A stretch of 64,000 nt of DNA. Origin: Bufo bufo (lineage: Eukaryota > Chordata > Amphibia > Anura > Bufonidae). Shown here in pieces: positions 63,969 through 64,000 of the stretch (positions are counted from its first letter, which is position 1; each line of letters begins with the position of its first letter). A model generated the notes under the pieces. The model was given only the letters and a program-made list of their open reading frames with translations, had not been told where the DNA came from and searched no databases. A program made the position numbers and the translations under genes. The DNA is taken from positions 141,626,968 through 141,690,967 of the forward strand of contig NC_053390.1 of the NCBI RefSeq assembly GCF_905171765.1. Reading direction: 5' to 3'.

Positions 63969-64000
63969 ATCAAGGAATGGCGCTTAAAAGAACTCCTCGG

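Larger units (their letters stand above)
52997..64000 (-). mobile_element. hAT-F (inferred): very large BED-finger hAT element with internal satellite
   Basis: Starts TAGTGTTGATCGAGCACCAA; from memory, anuran hAT elements often begin TAGTGTTG. A non-repetitive part to about 53547 precedes the satellite, and a hAT transposase remnant on the minus strand follows it. Treating these as one element is inference: the opposite terminus lies beyond the window and the left target duplication cannot be checked. If correct, the satellite lies between the transposase 3' end and the terminus. The terminus begins only 5 bp after the hAT-D target duplication. Confidence 0.45.

Overview
The window is repeat-dense vertebrate nuclear DNA, most likely from an amphibian with a large genome (anuran is my best guess). 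The evidence is the mix: three unrelated Tc1-type transposons, two chromodomain Ty3/gypsy elements, a Gmr1-type LTR element, a CR1-type LINE with an esterase ORF1, a BED-finger hAT transposase, and many short inverted-repeat elements. I found no host protein-coding gene. Every long ORF with recognisable homology belongs to a transposable element, and nearly all are broken. Organism assignment rests on family recall, not on a search.

Layout. 1-1500 is the right part of a minisatellite-carrying hAT-like element. 2748-11367 is a three-level nest: a Tc1 element (A) split by gypsy-1 (2952-9948, TSD AATAG), itself split in its reverse transcriptase by a second Tc1 (B, 6080-7673). 14702-19008 is a non-autonomous hAT (B; 8-bp TSD GGTGGCTG). 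20340-33231 is a diverged repeat I call X, split by two tandem short elements (21163-22100) and by gypsy-2 (22252-32816, TSD GTAGG), which in turn holds a CR1 LINE and a third Tc1 (C). 33232-36857 contains TTAA-flanked elements, a 791-bp palindrome and a TTA-flanked element. 36858-39649 is a second copy of X in the opposite orientation, ending in about eleven consecutive hairpins. 40819-44263 is a TTAA-flanked foldback split by hAT-C (TSD GGAGATGG), itself carrying a TTA-flanked element. 46198-47025 is a solo retroviral-type LTR. 47112-49056 is a decayed Gmr1-type element cut by hAT-D (49057-52983, TSD TATACCTT). From 52997 to the window end I infer one very large hAT (F): a terminal segment, about 8 kb of 41-bp satellite (interrupted by hAT-E, TSD CTCTAAAA, and by an unclassified 0.7-kb insertion), then a broken BED-finger hAT transposase on the minus strand.

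Main pattern. Every hAT-type element here (A-E directly, F by inference) carries internal minisatellites, and A-E also carry long palindromes. Palindrome or minisatellite cassettes are shared between elements with different termini: A with E, and hAT-B with the TTA-flanked element at 35771-36738. This looks like a population of non-autonomous DNA transposons that exchange, amplify and spread tandem-repeat and hairpin modules. The nesting gives a clear relative insertion order.
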